From the NCBI GenBank assembly GCA_905182025.1, contig CAJJAA010000023.1:80334-144333 (forward strand): 64,000 nt of DNA, read 5' to 3'. The notes beneath the pieces are model-generated. The model had not been told where the DNA came from. It did no database searches and saw only the letters and a program-made list of their open reading frames with translations. The position numbers and the translations under genes are program-made. Shown in pieces: positions 12,767 to 23,159 of the stretch. How positions within the stretch are numbered: position 1 is the stretch's first letter; the number at the start of each line of letters is the position of its first letter. The DNA comes from an uncultured OM182 clade bacterium (GTDB lineage: Bacteria > Pseudomonadota > Gammaproteobacteria > Pseudomonadales > Azotimanducaceae).

Positions 12767-14452
12767 ATGGATTTTCAACGGATTTTAATACTTGCTGGCT
12801 TAGCTGTTACAGCCTACATGCTGGTATTGGCGTGGAACAACGACTACAACCAGCCTGGTCAAACTGATCTTTCTAGCACCTCGGTTAATCAGGTTACCTC
12901 GGGACCCGACCCGGTCGTTCCTCAAATATCAGGCACTGAATCAGAATTCATTCCAACCTTAGATTCAGCAGTCGGTAGCGCTGTTCAGATGAACGCTACT
13001 GACTTTGGTCAAACTTCAACAAACCAAAAACTCGTCCGCGTTGTAACGGATGTACTTGTCGTCGAAATCGATGTTGTCGGCGGGGATATTAAGAAGTTAT
13101 CACTGCCTGCTTTTCCTATAGCGCTCGACAAACTTGACGAACCCTATGTACTCCTTGACCCGCGTAACAGTTACTCGGCACAGAGTGGACTGATTGGTGA
13201 TAACGGCACCGATACCGCAGCGGGTAGACCTACCTACAGCGTTGATTCGGACTTCTACGAACTTGATCAAACGAAGGACACGCTCACTGTTGATTTGGTT
13301 TTAGAACAGTCGCAGGGCGTAACAATCACTAAACGTTTTACCTTCAGACGCGCAGACTACCTCATTGATGTTGAATACATTATCAACAACCAAGCCAGCA
13401 CTGATTGGCGCGGTGCCTTGTTTACACAGATTAAAAGAGACAGTGCGGTACCGGTTCTATCTGACGAATCTGGCATGGGTATGCAACCCTACGTTGGTGG
13501 AGCGACATTTCAGCAAGAGGGTCCCTACACCAAATTAGAATTCGATGACATCGAAGAAGAGTCCTACAAACATAAGGTAAACGGTGGCTATATGGCCATG
13601 GTTCAGCATTACTTTGTTAGTGCTTGGGTACCAGGTGACCTTAACGCCTACACATACCAAGCGAGAAAACTGACTAATCAGGATTCCTATTTGTTTGGTT
13701 TTACCGGCCCATTAACGTCCATCCTGTCTGGCCAGGAAGGATCAATGACTGCTAAATTCTATGCCGGTCCGAAGGACCAACATACTCTGGAAACTATTTC
13801 GACCGGACTCAACCTAACGATTGATTACGGTTTCTTATGGTGGCTGGCGCAACCGCTATTTGATTTACTCACTTTCATACATAGCTTTGTTGGCAACTGG
13901 GGTGGGTCGATAATTATTCTGACCATTATTGTCAAATCTCTCTTATATCCTTTATCCGCGGCCAGCTTCAAGTCGATGGCGAAGATGAGAAAACTCCAGC
14001 CTGAAATGGCGAAACTGAAAGAAAGGCATGGAGACGATAAGCAAAAATTTTCCCAATCAATGATGGAATTGTATAAGAAAGAAGGTGCAAACCCACTTGG
14101 TGGTTGTTTACCCATGCTCTTGCAAATGCCTGTTTTTATAGCCTTGTACTGGGCTCTCATGGAAAGTGTTGAACTAAGACAAGCGCCGTTTATTCTATGG
14201 ATAGATGATTTGTCAGCAATGGACCCGTATTTCGTTTTACCGATATTGATGGGTATTTCGATGTTTCTCACGCAGATGATGCAGCCTGAACCACCTGATC
14301 CTATTCAGGCTAAAGTGTTTAAACTTATGCCAATAATGTTCACTTTCTTCTTCCTATGGTTCCCGTCTGGCTTAGTGCTTTATTGGTTCATCAATAATTT
14401 ACTCTCAATTCTCCAGCAGTGGTTTGTTACTCGGCAAGTCGCGAAGGGCTGA
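12767..14452 (+). CDS. yidC: membrane protein insertase YidC
   Basis: Inner-membrane insertase working with SecYEG or alone. The 561 residues fit the Gram-negative form: an N-terminal membrane helix (about residues 4-24), a large periplasmic beta-sandwich domain (about 60-340), then the conserved five-helix insertase core starting at GFLWWLAQPLFDLLTFIH. The core includes KSLLYPLSAASFKSMAKMRK, LGGCLPMLLQMPVFIALYWAL and the final PSGLVLYWFINNLLSILQQW. Confidence 0.97.
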   Translation: MDFQRILILAGLAVTAYMLVLAWNNDYNQPGQTDLSSTSVNQVTSGPDPVVPQISGTESEFIPTLDSAVGSAVQMNATDFGQTSTNQKLVRVVTDVLVVEIDVVGGDIKKLSLPAFPIALDKLDEPYVLLDPRNSYSAQSGLIGDNGTDTAAGRPTYSVDSDFYELDQTKDTLTVDLVLEQSQGVTITKRFTFRRADYLIDVEYIINNQASTDWRGALFTQIKRDSAVPVLSDESGMGMQPYVGGATFQQEGPYTKLEFDDIEEESYKHKVNGGYMAMVQHYFVSAWVPGDLNAYTYQARKLTNQDSYLFGFTGPLTSILSGQEGSMTAKFYAGPKDQHTLETISTGLNLTIDYGFLWWLAQPLFDLLTFIHSFVGNWGGSIIILTIIVKSLLYPLSAASFKSMAKMRKLQPEMAKLKERHGDDKQKFSQSMMELYKKEGANPLGGCLPMLLQMPVFIALYWALMESVELRQAPFILWIDDLSAMDPYFVLPILMGISMFLTQMMQPEPPDPIQAKVFKLMPIMFTFFFLWFPSGLVLYWFINNLLSILQQWFVTRQVAKG

Positions 14453-14460
14453 GAAATTAA

Positions 14461-15846
14461 GTGGCTACCGATAAACTAAAATCGGACTCACCCAAGGCAG
14501 ACACTATTGCCGCGGTAGCAACCCCTAGTGGTAGAGGTGGGGTTGGTATCGTTAGAGTTTCAGGACCCTGCGTCACCGAAATAGCAGAACAGATTATCGG
14601 CGGACTCCCACCGGTAAGAAAAGCCGTCTATAAAAATTTTTTAGACCAAACCGGAACGATCGTTGACCAAGGTTTGGCGCTCTTCTTTAAGGCACCTAAC
14701 TCATTCACTGGAGAAGATGTTCTAGAGCTTCAGGGCCATGGTGGTCCAATTGTGATGGATATGCTTTTGACAACTGTGCTCACTGCCGGAGCTCGACAAG
14801 CCAGGCCCGGCGAGTTCTCTGAGCGTGCTTTTCTGAACGATAAAATTGATCTCTCCCAAGCTGAGGCTATCGCCGATCTTATTGACTCGTCGAGTCAACA
14901 TGCTGCTAGAGGAGCAATGCGATCCTTGCAGGGCGAGTTCTCCAATATTGTTAGAGAACTTGATAACACTGTCGTTGAGCTTCGGATGTATGTTGAAGCA
15001 GCGATTGATTTTCCTGAAGAAGAGATTGATTTTTTGTCCGATGGCAATCTCGCTAAAAAATTGCAGGAAACAAAAAATGTATTTGTTCGTCTGATACAAC
15101 AAACCAAAGAAGGGGCGCTGCTACGCGAGGGTGTATCTCTAGTGCTTGCCGGTAAACCTAACGCGGGCAAATCTAGCTTGATGAACCAACTCTCTGGTCG
15201 GCAATCATCAATCGTTACCGCTATCGAGGGCACAACCCGTGATTTAGTGAACGAGCATATACAGATTGATGGAATACCTCTTAATCTAATAGATACCGCT
15301 GGGCTCAGACCGGCAACAGACGAGGTGGAAGAGGAGGGCGTCAGGCGCGCGTTGGCGGCAGTCGAGTCAGCAGAAGGTGTTTTACTTCTCATTGATCTCG
15401 CGATGGGAGATTGGCGAGACCAAGCGCTAAGTTTACTTGCTGAGTTGCCGACACTTGAATCGACTAAAGTGGTTGTTGTACTCAATAAACAGGATCTCGT
15501 TTCTCGTATGGATGAGGTATCAGAAGATTTTATTTATCCCGTTGTCCGAATTTCTGCAAAAAATGGCCAGGGGATCGACGAATTACGATCCTCTATTAAA
15601 AGTACTTTTGGGATGGGTATCTCAGAGGAGGGTGTTTTCATTGCAAGAACCCGGCACCTCGAAGCATTATTGCTCGCCCAGCAGCACCTATTAGAGGGTA
15701 TCTCGCAGTTGGAAGAAAATCTCGCTGGGGATCTTCTGGCAGAAGAGCTACGCTTAAGCCATCAAAAACTGTGTGAGATTACCGGTGAGTTTAGTAGTGA
15801 CGACTTGCTGGGAAAGATATTCTCAAGCTTTTGTATTGGAAAATAG
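14461..15846 (+). CDS. mnmE: tRNA uridine-5-carboxymethylaminomethyl(34) GTPase MnmE
   Basis: GTPase that with MnmG modifies the wobble uridine of several tRNAs. The N-terminal folate-binding domain starts DTIAAVATPSGRGGVGIVRV. The embedded G domain shows the P-loop GKPNAGKSS, DTAGLR and NKQD. The C-terminus ends in the catalytic CIGK motif. At 461 residues it has the usual length. The start is GTG at 14461, 8 nt after yidC. The partner mnmG follows 136 nt later. Confidence 0.96.
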   Translation: MATDKLKSDSPKADTIAAVATPSGRGGVGIVRVSGPCVTEIAEQIIGGLPPVRKAVYKNFLDQTGTIVDQGLALFFKAPNSFTGEDVLELQGHGGPIVMDMLLTTVLTAGARQARPGEFSERAFLNDKIDLSQAEAIADLIDSSSQHAARGAMRSLQGEFSNIVRELDNTVVELRMYVEAAIDFPEEEIDFLSDGNLAKKLQETKNVFVRLIQQTKEGALLREGVSLVLAGKPNAGKSSLMNQLSGRQSSIVTAIEGTTRDLVNEHIQIDGIPLNLIDTAGLRPATDEVEEEGVRRALAAVESAEGVLLLIDLAMGDWRDQALSLLAELPTLESTKVVVVLNKQDLVSRMDEVSEDFIYPVVRISAKNGQGIDELRSSIKSTFGMGISEEGVFIARTRHLEALLLAQQHLLEGISQLEENLAGDLLAEELRLSHQKLCEITGEFSSDDLLGKIFSSFCIGK

Positions 15847-15923
15847 ACCTTTTAAGTTATGTTTTAGCTAGCACGTGTTATTTTTCTAGGAATCGTCATG
15901 TTGCCGCCTAAATTAGAGATACA

Positions 15924-15951
15924 TAGACAAATACGGCACCATCCGTATACT
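15924..15951 (+). promoter_or_regulatory. candidate mnmG promoter
   Basis: TAGACA (15924-15929) and TATACT (15946-15951), each five of six to consensus, separated by 16 nt, end 31 nt before the mnmG ATG in the mnmE-mnmG gap. This would let mnmG-rsmG-parAB be transcribed independently of the rpmH operon. Confidence 0.6.
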
Positions 15952-15982
15952 TGCCCACCCAATTTTAAACGATCTGTGTTAA

Positions 15983-17860
15983 ATGGATTATCCGAGAAAA
16001 TTTGATGTAATCGTCGTCGGTGGCGGACATGCTGGCACAGAGGCTGCTTTGGCATCGGCGAGATCGGGTGCCGCAACCCTGCTGGTTACCCAGAGTATTG
16101 AGACGCTTGGTCAAATGTCGTGTAATCCGGCGATCGGCGGTATCGGTAAAAGTCATCTCGTTAAAGAAATCGATGCTTTAGGTGGCGTTATGGCGCAGGC
16201 GGCCGATTTCGCAGGGATACATTTCCGCGTCCTAAATTCCCGCAAAGGCCCAGCTGTAAGGGCGACCAGAGCACAATCGGATCGCCAACTGTACCGTCAA
16301 GCGATTCGACGTTTCATCGAAAACCAAGAAAATCTGCAATTGTTCCAACAGTCGGTCGATGACTTAATTGTGGAAGGCGACCAAGTGAGAGGCGTTGTTA
16401 CAAGTGGTGGCGTGCGTTTTAGAGCCCCCAGCGTGATATTGACTGTCGGTACATTTCTTGGCGGCATTATCCATGTTGGTATGCAAAAACAGCCCGGTGG
16501 TAGAGCGGGGGATGCGCCCTCAAACCGACTTTCGGAGAGACTCCGCGAGATGCCATTCACAGTGGATAGGCTCAAAACAGGTACACCTCCAAGAATTGAT
16601 GGTCGAACTGTCAATTATGACGGACTGGAAGCTCAACCAGGCGATGATCCAAGACCTGTGATGTCCTATTTGGGTTCGAGGCAAGACCATCCAGAGCAGG
16701 TGAATTGCTTTATAACCCACACCAGCGCGCAAACACACGAAATTATACGAAACGGCCTGGACCGTTCACCACTTTTTACTGGCGAAATAGACGGCGTTGG
16801 CCCGCGATATTGTCCGTCGATAGAAGATAAGGTCGTCAGATTTGCTGACAAGGATTCCCATCAGATATTCATAGAGCCTGAAGGGTTAAATAGCTATGAG
16901 CTATACCCGAACGGCATATCCACAAGTCTACCGTTCGATGTGCAGATCGATTTAGTGCGCAGTATTAAGGGCTTTGAAAATGCCGACATCACTCGCCCCG
17001 GTTACGCCATTGAATATGATTATTTTGAACCGAGGGATTTGAAGTCTTCGTTGGAAACGCGTTTTATTGGCGGCTTGTACTTTGCCGGACAAATTAACGG
17101 TACGACCGGGTATGAAGAGGCCGCTGCGCAGGGTTTGTTGGCGGGAATCAATGCCGCGAGAAGAAGTAAAGATCTTGAAAGTTGGTGCCCAGCAAGAAAT
17201 GAAGCCTATATTGGCGTGCTTGTCGATGACCTTATTACCATGGGTACCAAAGAACCTTATCGTATGTTCACGAGTCGGGCGGAGTACAGGTTGGTATTAA
17301 GACAGGACAATGCTGACCGAAGGCTGACGCCTGCTGGCCGCGAGCTAGGCATTGTTAATGATCAGCGTTGGCAGCGTTTCACAGAGAAAAGTGAATTAAT
17401 TGATAAGAGAAAAGAAGCGTTGAACAGCCAATGGGTCCAACCAGGGGACGATATCGAAAGTTATCTTGGTCAGGCACTTAATCATGAATATAGCCTCTCT
17501 GAACTGCTTAGACGACCTAAAGTAAACGTGGACTCGTTGCTTACGGCTGTCGGTATCGATTGGCCAGACCGTGAAGTCAATGAACAAATAGAGATCGACC
17601 TAAAATACGAAGGTTATATTAAGCGTCAGTTAGAAGAAGTTGAGAAGGTCAGTAGCCAGCACGGCGTCATCATTCCAGAGGCATTTGATTACTCCGTCGT
17701 CGGAGGATTATCAAATGAGGTACAGCAGAAGCTGACAACAATTAGGCCGGAGACTATTGGGCAAGCCAGCCGAATATCAGGTGTCACGCCCGCCGCAATC
17801 TCTTTGCTGTTAATCTTTCTGAAGAAGTATTCACAAACTCGATCTCGCCAAACAGGGTGA
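15983..17860 (+). CDS. mnmG: tRNA uridine-5-carboxymethylaminomethyl(34) enzyme MnmG (GidA)
   Basis: FAD-dependent partner of MnmE in the cmnm5U34 tRNA modification. The N-terminal dinucleotide-binding motif is [14 protein letters not shown]. Further family blocks are [36 protein letters not shown] and [16 protein letters not shown]. At 625 residues it matches the family (E. coli 629). It overlaps rsmG by 4 nt. Confidence 0.97.
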   Translation: MDYPRKFDVIVVGGGHAGTEAALASARSGAATLLVTQSIETLGQMSCNPAIGGIGKSHLVKEIDALGGVMAQAADFAGIHFRVLNSRKGPAVRATRAQSDRQLYRQAIRRFIENQENLQLFQQSVDDLIVEGDQVRGVVTSGGVRFRAPSVILTVGTFLGGIIHVGMQKQPGGRAGDAPSNRLSERLREMPFTVDRLKTGTPPRIDGRTVNYDGLEAQPGDDPRPVMSYLGSRQDHPEQVNCFITHTSAQTHEIIRNGLDRSPLFTGEIDGVGPRYCPSIEDKVVRFADKDSHQIFIEPEGLNSYELYPNGISTSLPFDVQIDLVRSIKGFENADITRPGYAIEYDYFEPRDLKSSLETRFIGGLYFAGQINGTTGYEEAAAQGLLAGINAARRSKDLESWCPARNEAYIGVLVDDLITMGTKEPYRMFTSRAEYRLVLRQDNADRRLTPAGRELGIVNDQRWQRFTEKSELIDKRKEALNSQWVQPGDDIESYLGQALNHEYSLSELLRRPKVNVDSLLTAVGIDWPDREVNEQIEIDLKYEGYIKRQLEEVEKVSSQHGVIIPEAFDYSVVGGLSNEVQQKLTTIRPETIGQASRISGVTPAAISLLLIFLKKYSQTRSRQTG

Positions 17861-18471
17861 TCGACACAAAGATTATAAATGCAGGTCTGGTTACTCTTGG
17901 CTTGAATCCGTCCGATCTCGGCAAAGATCTGGTTCGCTACCTTGAGCAGTTAGCCAAGTGGAATCGGGCTTTTAACCTGACGGCTATTCGAGAGCCGTCG
18001 ATGATGGTCACTCACCATATATTAGACTCACTGTCTGTGTTGCCATACGTTAAAGCCGACAAGATGCTAGATTTCGGTAGTGGAGCTGGCTTACCTGGTA
18101 TTCCCTTAGCGATGGCAAAACCGGACTTGGCGATGGTACTGCTCGACAGCAACAGTAAAAAGACGCGGTTCTTGCAACAAATGGTCATCGAACTGCCGTT
18201 GCCAAATTGTCGGGTTGTTCACGCGCGAGTGGAAAACTACGACGAAGTGTTCGAACAAATCGTCTGCCGAGCATTTTCATCCCTTGCAGACATCGCGGCA
18301 AAAGCGGCACACTTGCTCACCGCCGATGGAGAGATTTTGGCAATGAAGGCTCAACTCAACGATGATGAGTTAAAACAAGATTTGGGTGCCTTTGAAATAG
18401 CGACCGTACAGAAATTGGACGTGCCATACCTCAATGCAGATCGTCATCTTGTTACATTGAAGAAACGTTAA
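17857..18471 (+). CDS. rsmG: 16S rRNA (guanine(527)-N(7))-methyltransferase RsmG
   Basis: SAM-dependent methyltransferase modifying G527 of 16S rRNA. The 204-residue product has the [11 protein letters not shown] motif upstream of the SAM-binding glycine loop [15 protein letters not shown], then [14 protein letters not shown] and CRAFSSL. The GTG start at 17857 overlaps the mnmG stop (GTGA), which indicates coupling. Confidence 0.95.
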   Translation: MIDTKIINAGLVTLGLNPSDLGKDLVRYLEQLAKWNRAFNLTAIREPSMMVTHHILDSLSVLPYVKADKMLDFGSGAGLPGIPLAMAKPDLAMVLLDSNSKKTRFLQQMVIELPLPNCRVVHARVENYDEVFEQIVCRAFSSLADIAAKAAHLLTADGEILAMKAQLNDDELKQDLGAFEIATVQKLDVPYLNADRHLVTLKKR

Positions 18472-18483
18472 GGAGCGAACCCT

Positions 18484-19302
18484 TTGGGTAAAGTGCTGGC
18501 AATTGCCAACCAAAAAGGAGGTGTAGGAAAAACGACAACGAGCGTTAACCTCGCGGCTTCGCTTGCGGCAACCCAAAGAAAGGTACTGCTGATCGACCTT
18601 GATCCTCAAGGCAACGCAACCATGGGTAGCGGCGTAGATAAAAGTGACCTACAAGTATCCGTCTACGATGTCCTTGTCGGCGACAAGACTGTTGTTGAAT
18701 CTATCGTAGAAGCTAAAGCCTGTGGCTATGATCTGCTTGCGTCAAATATTGATCTAACAGCAGCGGAAATCGAGCTGATGGACCTCGACAGACGAGAATA
18801 CCGTCTACGTGATGGTCTTAGTGGTGCAAAAGAGAATTACGATTTCATTATTATAGACTGCCCTCCGTCGCTGAGTCTGTTGACGATTAATGGGTTAGCG
18901 GCAGCAGATTCGGTTGTCATACCGATGCAGTGTGAATACTACGCTCTGGAGGGCCTGTCCGCGCTAATAGACACAATTACGCGAATTATTGAAAAAGTGA
19001 ATCCGACCCTTGAGATCGAAGGTATCGTTCGAACCATGTACGATGCGCGCAATAGCCTGACACGCGATGTTTCGAAGCAGTTGGTTGATCACTTTGGCGA
19101 CAAGGTTTATCGAACCGTTATACCAAGAAATGTTAGGTTAGCGGAGGCCCCAAGTTATGGTCTACCCGTGCTTTACTACGATAAGCAATCGAGAGGCGCC
19201 AAGGCTTATTTAGCATTGGCTGGAGAAATTAACCGTCGATACGATAGCAGTCCCATGGCGCAGCAAGAGCCGGGCGCAGACGAAACGGGAGAACAACAAT
19301 AA
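18484..19302 (+). CDS. parA: chromosome partitioning ATPase ParA (Soj family)
   Basis: Deviant Walker-type ATPase that moves ParB-parS complexes along the nucleoid. The motif ANQKGGVGKTTTSVNLAA is at residues 8-25, with DLDPQGNATMGSG and DCPPSLSLLTINGL following. At 272 residues it fits chromosomal ParA. The start is a TTG at 18484, supported by an AAGGAG site about 7 nt upstream. Its stop overlaps the parB ATG (TAATG). The parS sites are in recF. Confidence 0.95.
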   Translation: MGKVLAIANQKGGVGKTTTSVNLAASLAATQRKVLLIDLDPQGNATMGSGVDKSDLQVSVYDVLVGDKTVVESIVEAKACGYDLLASNIDLTAAEIELMDLDRREYRLRDGLSGAKENYDFIIIDCPPSLSLLTINGLAAADSVVIPMQCEYYALEGLSALIDTITRIIEKVNPTLEIEGIVRTMYDARNSLTRDVSKQLVDHFGDKVYRTVIPRNVRLAEAPSYGLPVLYYDKQSRGAKAYLALAGEINRRYDSSPMAQQEPGADETGEQQ

Positions 19303-20171
19303 TGGCAACAAAGAAAAGAGGCTTGGGTCGAGGTTTAGATGCTTTGCTTGGCGGCGACTCGAGAAAAACCGTTACCGAGCCGGTATCTAACGGACTCGCC
19401 GAGATACCTGTCGAATGGATCCAACCTGGTAAATACCAACCCAGGAGAATCATTGATGACGAAGCGTTGCAAGAACTGGCCGCATCGATTCGAGCTCAAG
19501 GCGTTATGCAGCCAATCGTGTTGCGTTCGGTTGGAGAAAATCGGTATGAAATTATTGCCGGTGAGCGTCGTTGGCGAGCAACACAACTTGCTGGCTTGGA
19601 TAAAATACCCTGCGTCATAAAAGAAGTGAACGATGAAGCCGCAGTGGCAATGTCCCTCATTGAGAACATTCAGCGCGAAGACCTTAACCCGATGGAAGAA
19701 GCGCTTGCTTTGCAGCGCCTCATTGAAGAGTTTGATCTCACACACCAGCAGGTAGCCGAAGCAGTGGGTAAGAGTCGTGCCGCGGTCAGCAACTTTTTAC
19801 GTTTGATCAACTTAGCGCCCGAAGTTACTCAAATGTTGGTGCATGGTGATATTGAGATGGGGCATGCAAGAGCCTTACTGTCACTCACGAACGATCAGCA
19901 AGGCAAATTGGCACGTGAAATTGCATCTTCTGGACTAAATGTTCGGCAGGCTGAAGCGTTGGTGAGAAAACTCACGAGTGGCGAAAAGCCACTGTCGCAA
20001 GCCAAGAAGGTCGATTCAGACACCAAACAACTCGAAAACAGATTATCGAGCAATCTTGGGCAGCCTGTTGAGATTAAGCATACGATAAAGGGTAGAGGAA
20101 AGTTGGTGATTAAATACAACAGCTTGGACGAGCTAGATGGCGTCTTAAGTCGATTTGGCGACCTAGGTTAG
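19302..20171 (+). CDS. parB: chromosome partitioning protein ParB
   Basis: CTP-dependent DNA clamp that loads at parS. The 289-residue product starts KKRGLGRGLDALLGG, the usual ParA-stimulating N-terminus. It then shows the ParB/Srx CTPase motifs PRRIIDDEALQELAASI and GERRWRATQLAG, and ENIQREDLNPMEEALA. The helix-turn-helix region is THQQVAEAVGKSRAAVSNFLR, and a C-terminal dimerisation part follows. It is translationally coupled to parA. Confidence 0.96.
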   Translation: MATKKRGLGRGLDALLGGDSRKTVTEPVSNGLAEIPVEWIQPGKYQPRRIIDDEALQELAASIRAQGVMQPIVLRSVGENRYEIIAGERRWRATQLAGLDKIPCVIKEVNDEAAVAMSLIENIQREDLNPMEEALALQRLIEEFDLTHQQVAEAVGKSRAAVSNFLRLINLAPEVTQMLVHGDIEMGHARALLSLTNDQQGKLAREIASSGLNVRQAEALVRKLTSGEKPLSQAKKVDSDTKQLENRLSSNLGQPVEIKHTIKGRGKLVIKYNSLDELDGVLSRFGDLG

Positions 20172-20231
20172 AAAAAAGTGGCCTAACTTGCAAAAAACAC
20201 CAAAAAAAAGCCGATTTTCTAGCAGTTCAAG

Positions 20232-20260
20232 TTGAAGGCGCATATTGAACTCTCTATACT
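20232..20260 (+). promoter_or_regulatory. atp operon promoter
   Basis: TTGAAG (20232-20237) and TATACT (20255-20260) at 17-nt spacing, about 60 nt downstream of the parB stop. A transcript from about 20267 would carry a leader of about 100 nt before atpI. It contains a 19-codon open frame at 20310-20369. Confidence 0.65.
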
Positions 20261-20371
20261 CTGCGCCCGAGCCGGACAGGGCATTTTCAACAAATCATAA
20301 TTTTAGTTGATGAGTCAGTTACTACTCGTAATGCGTCAGAGATTGGAAGTCACAGAAGTGGAAGTGTAAGT

Positions 20372-20797
20372 ATCCGCATCAAAAGTCCAATTTACCGAAT
20401 TGTTTTAGCACAGCTTGTAGGAACAGTTTTGCTGGCAGCTGTGTGTTTGGTTGTTAGTTGGGAAGCCGCATATTCGTTTTTGTTTGGCGGTTTGACTTGT
20501 GTTTTACCAAGCTTGTTTATGGTTTGGCGTGTTAATCGACCGGAGACCGAGCCGGGTTTAGCGCTGAAACACATGGTCAGAGGCGAACTCGGCAAATTGT
20601 CGCTGACATTTTTGATGTTCGTGATGGTTTTTTACTGGATAGAGCCGTTGCGTATTGGCTTCTTTTTCAGCGGTTTGGTATTAGGTATGTTTTGTAACAT
20701 CTTGATGCCTCTAATAGAAATCAGATACAAATTGTCTAGCGATTTACAAAACGCTAAGCAAGAGAAGAAGTCGGCAGGCACACCGACGCTCGATTAG
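20372..20797 (+). CDS. atpI: ATP synthase protein I, start codon uncertain
   Basis: Small membrane protein encoded first in many atp operons, thought to aid assembly of the F0 c-ring. The frame encodes four hydrophobic helices, including IVLAQLVGTVLLAAVCLVV, and a polar lysine-rich tail. AtpI-like sequence begins around IRIKSPIYRIVLAQL. In this frame there is no ATG, GTG or TTG between the stop at 20246 and the TTG at 20429, which lies in the middle of the first helix. I place the start at an ATC (20372) with a GGAAG site 7 nt upstream, but a TTG start at 20429, or a frameshift joining the ATG-led frame at 20310-20369, is possible. Identity is good, the start is not. Confidence 0.75.
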   Translation: MRIKSPIYRIVLAQLVGTVLLAAVCLVVSWEAAYSFLFGGLTCVLPSLFMVWRVNRPETEPGLALKHMVRGELGKLSLTFLMFVMVFYWIEPLRIGFFFSGLVLGMFCNILMPLIEIRYKLSSDLQNAKQEKKSAGTPTLD

Positions 20798-20879
20798 ACT
20801 CGAGCAAAATGGTCCAAGGTTGTCTAGTCAATCCACAGGATGTCTAGAACCAATATAAATAGAGACTAATAGAGTTTAA

Positions 20880-21728
<849 letters not shown>

Positions 21729-21779
21729 TTTAGGTAAATTTTTTGTAAATTAAATTTTGACGAGCAACATTAGGAGTAA

Positions 21780-22010
<231 letters not shown>

Positions 22011-22047
22011 TTCGCAAGCTATCATTTCCCAATTTTAGAGGTGAAGT

Positions 22048-22518
22048 GTGACAATTAATCTAACCATGCTAGGCCAGCTTATTTCCTTTGTGCTGTTTGT
22101 CTTGTTCTGCATGAAGTTTGTCTGGCCCCCAATAACGCAAATTTTGCGTGAAAGGCAGGCGGCTTTAGCAGAAGGTCTTGAAAAAGCCGCTGCTGCAGAG
22201 AAGCAACTGGAAGAAGCGAATAACGTAGCTGAAGCTGAGCTCGATGACGCGAAAAAGCAATCTGCAGAATTGATTGCACAAGCGCGAAACAGAGCCAGCC
22301 AGATTGTCGAAGAAGCCAAGACGACCGCTCAAGAAGAGGCAGACCGAATTAAGGTAGGCGCTCAGGCCGAGATCGATCAAGAAATCAATCAAGCAAGAGA
22401 ATCGCTTCGATCTGAAGTCAGTGTTCTTGCAATTGAAGGCGCTGAGAAAATCTTGGAAAGCAGCGTCGATAGACAGGCTCATGAACAAATGCTGCAGAAA
22501 ATCGCCGCACGACTGTAA
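22048..22518 (+). CDS. atpF: F0F1 ATP synthase subunit b
   Basis: Peripheral-stalk subunit. The 156 residues consist of one N-terminal membrane helix (about residues 7-25, [19 protein letters not shown]) followed by a long charged coiled coil rich in Ala, Glu and Lys, ending near [11 protein letters not shown]. The start is GTG at 22048, with an AGAGGTGA site just upstream. The length equals E. coli AtpF. Confidence 0.96.
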   Translation: MTINLTMLGQLISFVLFVLFCMKFVWPPITQILRERQAALAEGLEKAAAAEKQLEEANNVAEAELDDAKKQSAELIAQARNRASQIVEEAKTTAQEEADRIKVGAQAEIDQEINQARESLRSEVSVLAIEGAEKILESSVDRQAHEQMLQKIAARL

Positions 22519-22589
22519 GTTCGATAAGCACCCGCTTTTCAATTACGTCAATAACGGACGTGCAGAAGAAGTGGGTTAAAAGGTAAACA

Positions 22590-23132
22590 ATGGCAGAATC
22601 AGAATTAACAACGGTAGCAAGACCCTATGCTCGAGCAGCTTTTGCTCAGGCATTGGGCGAAGCATCAGGTCTTTCGAACTGGTCAAGAATGCTTGGCGTG
22701 TTGGCCGCTGCTGTTCAACAGGATTTGGTGAAAGTTGCACTTGATAATCCCAAGCTAACGACCGAAGACGAAGCATCATTAGTGATACAGGTTCTAGGTG
22801 ACGAGCTGACGGATAAGGGCTGCAATTTTGTTAACGTTTTAGCCGATTACAATCGAATTTCCTTGTTACCTGTTATTGCTGAACTCTATGAGATTCAAAA
22901 AGCCAATCACGAGAAAACAATTGAAGTCGAAATCACCAGCGCTTACGAAGTTGACGAAGCGGCCCAACAACAGTTGAGCGACGCGCTGAAGCAAAAACTT
23001 CAAAGAGAGGTCAATCTCTCTACGACAGTAGATCAATCACTTATCGGTGGTGTGATCATCCGAACAGAAGATACCGTTATTGATAATTCTGTTCGCGGCA
23101 AGCTTGAAAAACTGTCACAAGTACTTAATTAA
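22590..23132 (+). CDS. atpH: F0F1 ATP synthase subunit delta
   Basis: Stator subunit connecting the b-subunits to the top of F1. The 180-residue product starts TVARPYARAAFAQAL, the family N-terminal pattern. It ends with the delta signature region DQSLIGGVIIRTEDTVIDNS followed by VRGKLEKLSQVL. It lies between atpF and atpA as expected. Confidence 0.96.
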   Translation: MAESELTTVARPYARAAFAQALGEASGLSNWSRMLGVLAAAVQQDLVKVALDNPKLTTEDEASLVIQVLGDELTDKGCNFVNVLADYNRISLLPVIAELYEIQKANHEKTIEVEITSAYEVDEAAQQQLSDALKQKLQREVNLSTTVDQSLIGGVIIRTEDTVIDNSVRGKLEKLSQVLN

Positions 23133-23159
23133 TTTTAACCATTCCTTGAGGAACGGAAA

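Noticed and set aside
14895-15485. 196-codon minus-strand frame inside mnmE
   Set aside because: Lies entirely antisense to the mnmE GTPase domain and its translation is a Ser/Arg-rich composition artefact.
15870-15880. CACGTG-containing sites outside recF (15872, 19911, 25140, 27869, 57239 regions) as extra parS
   Set aside because: They share only the central CACGTG or one half of the consensus and lack the flanking GTTCC/GAAAC arms.
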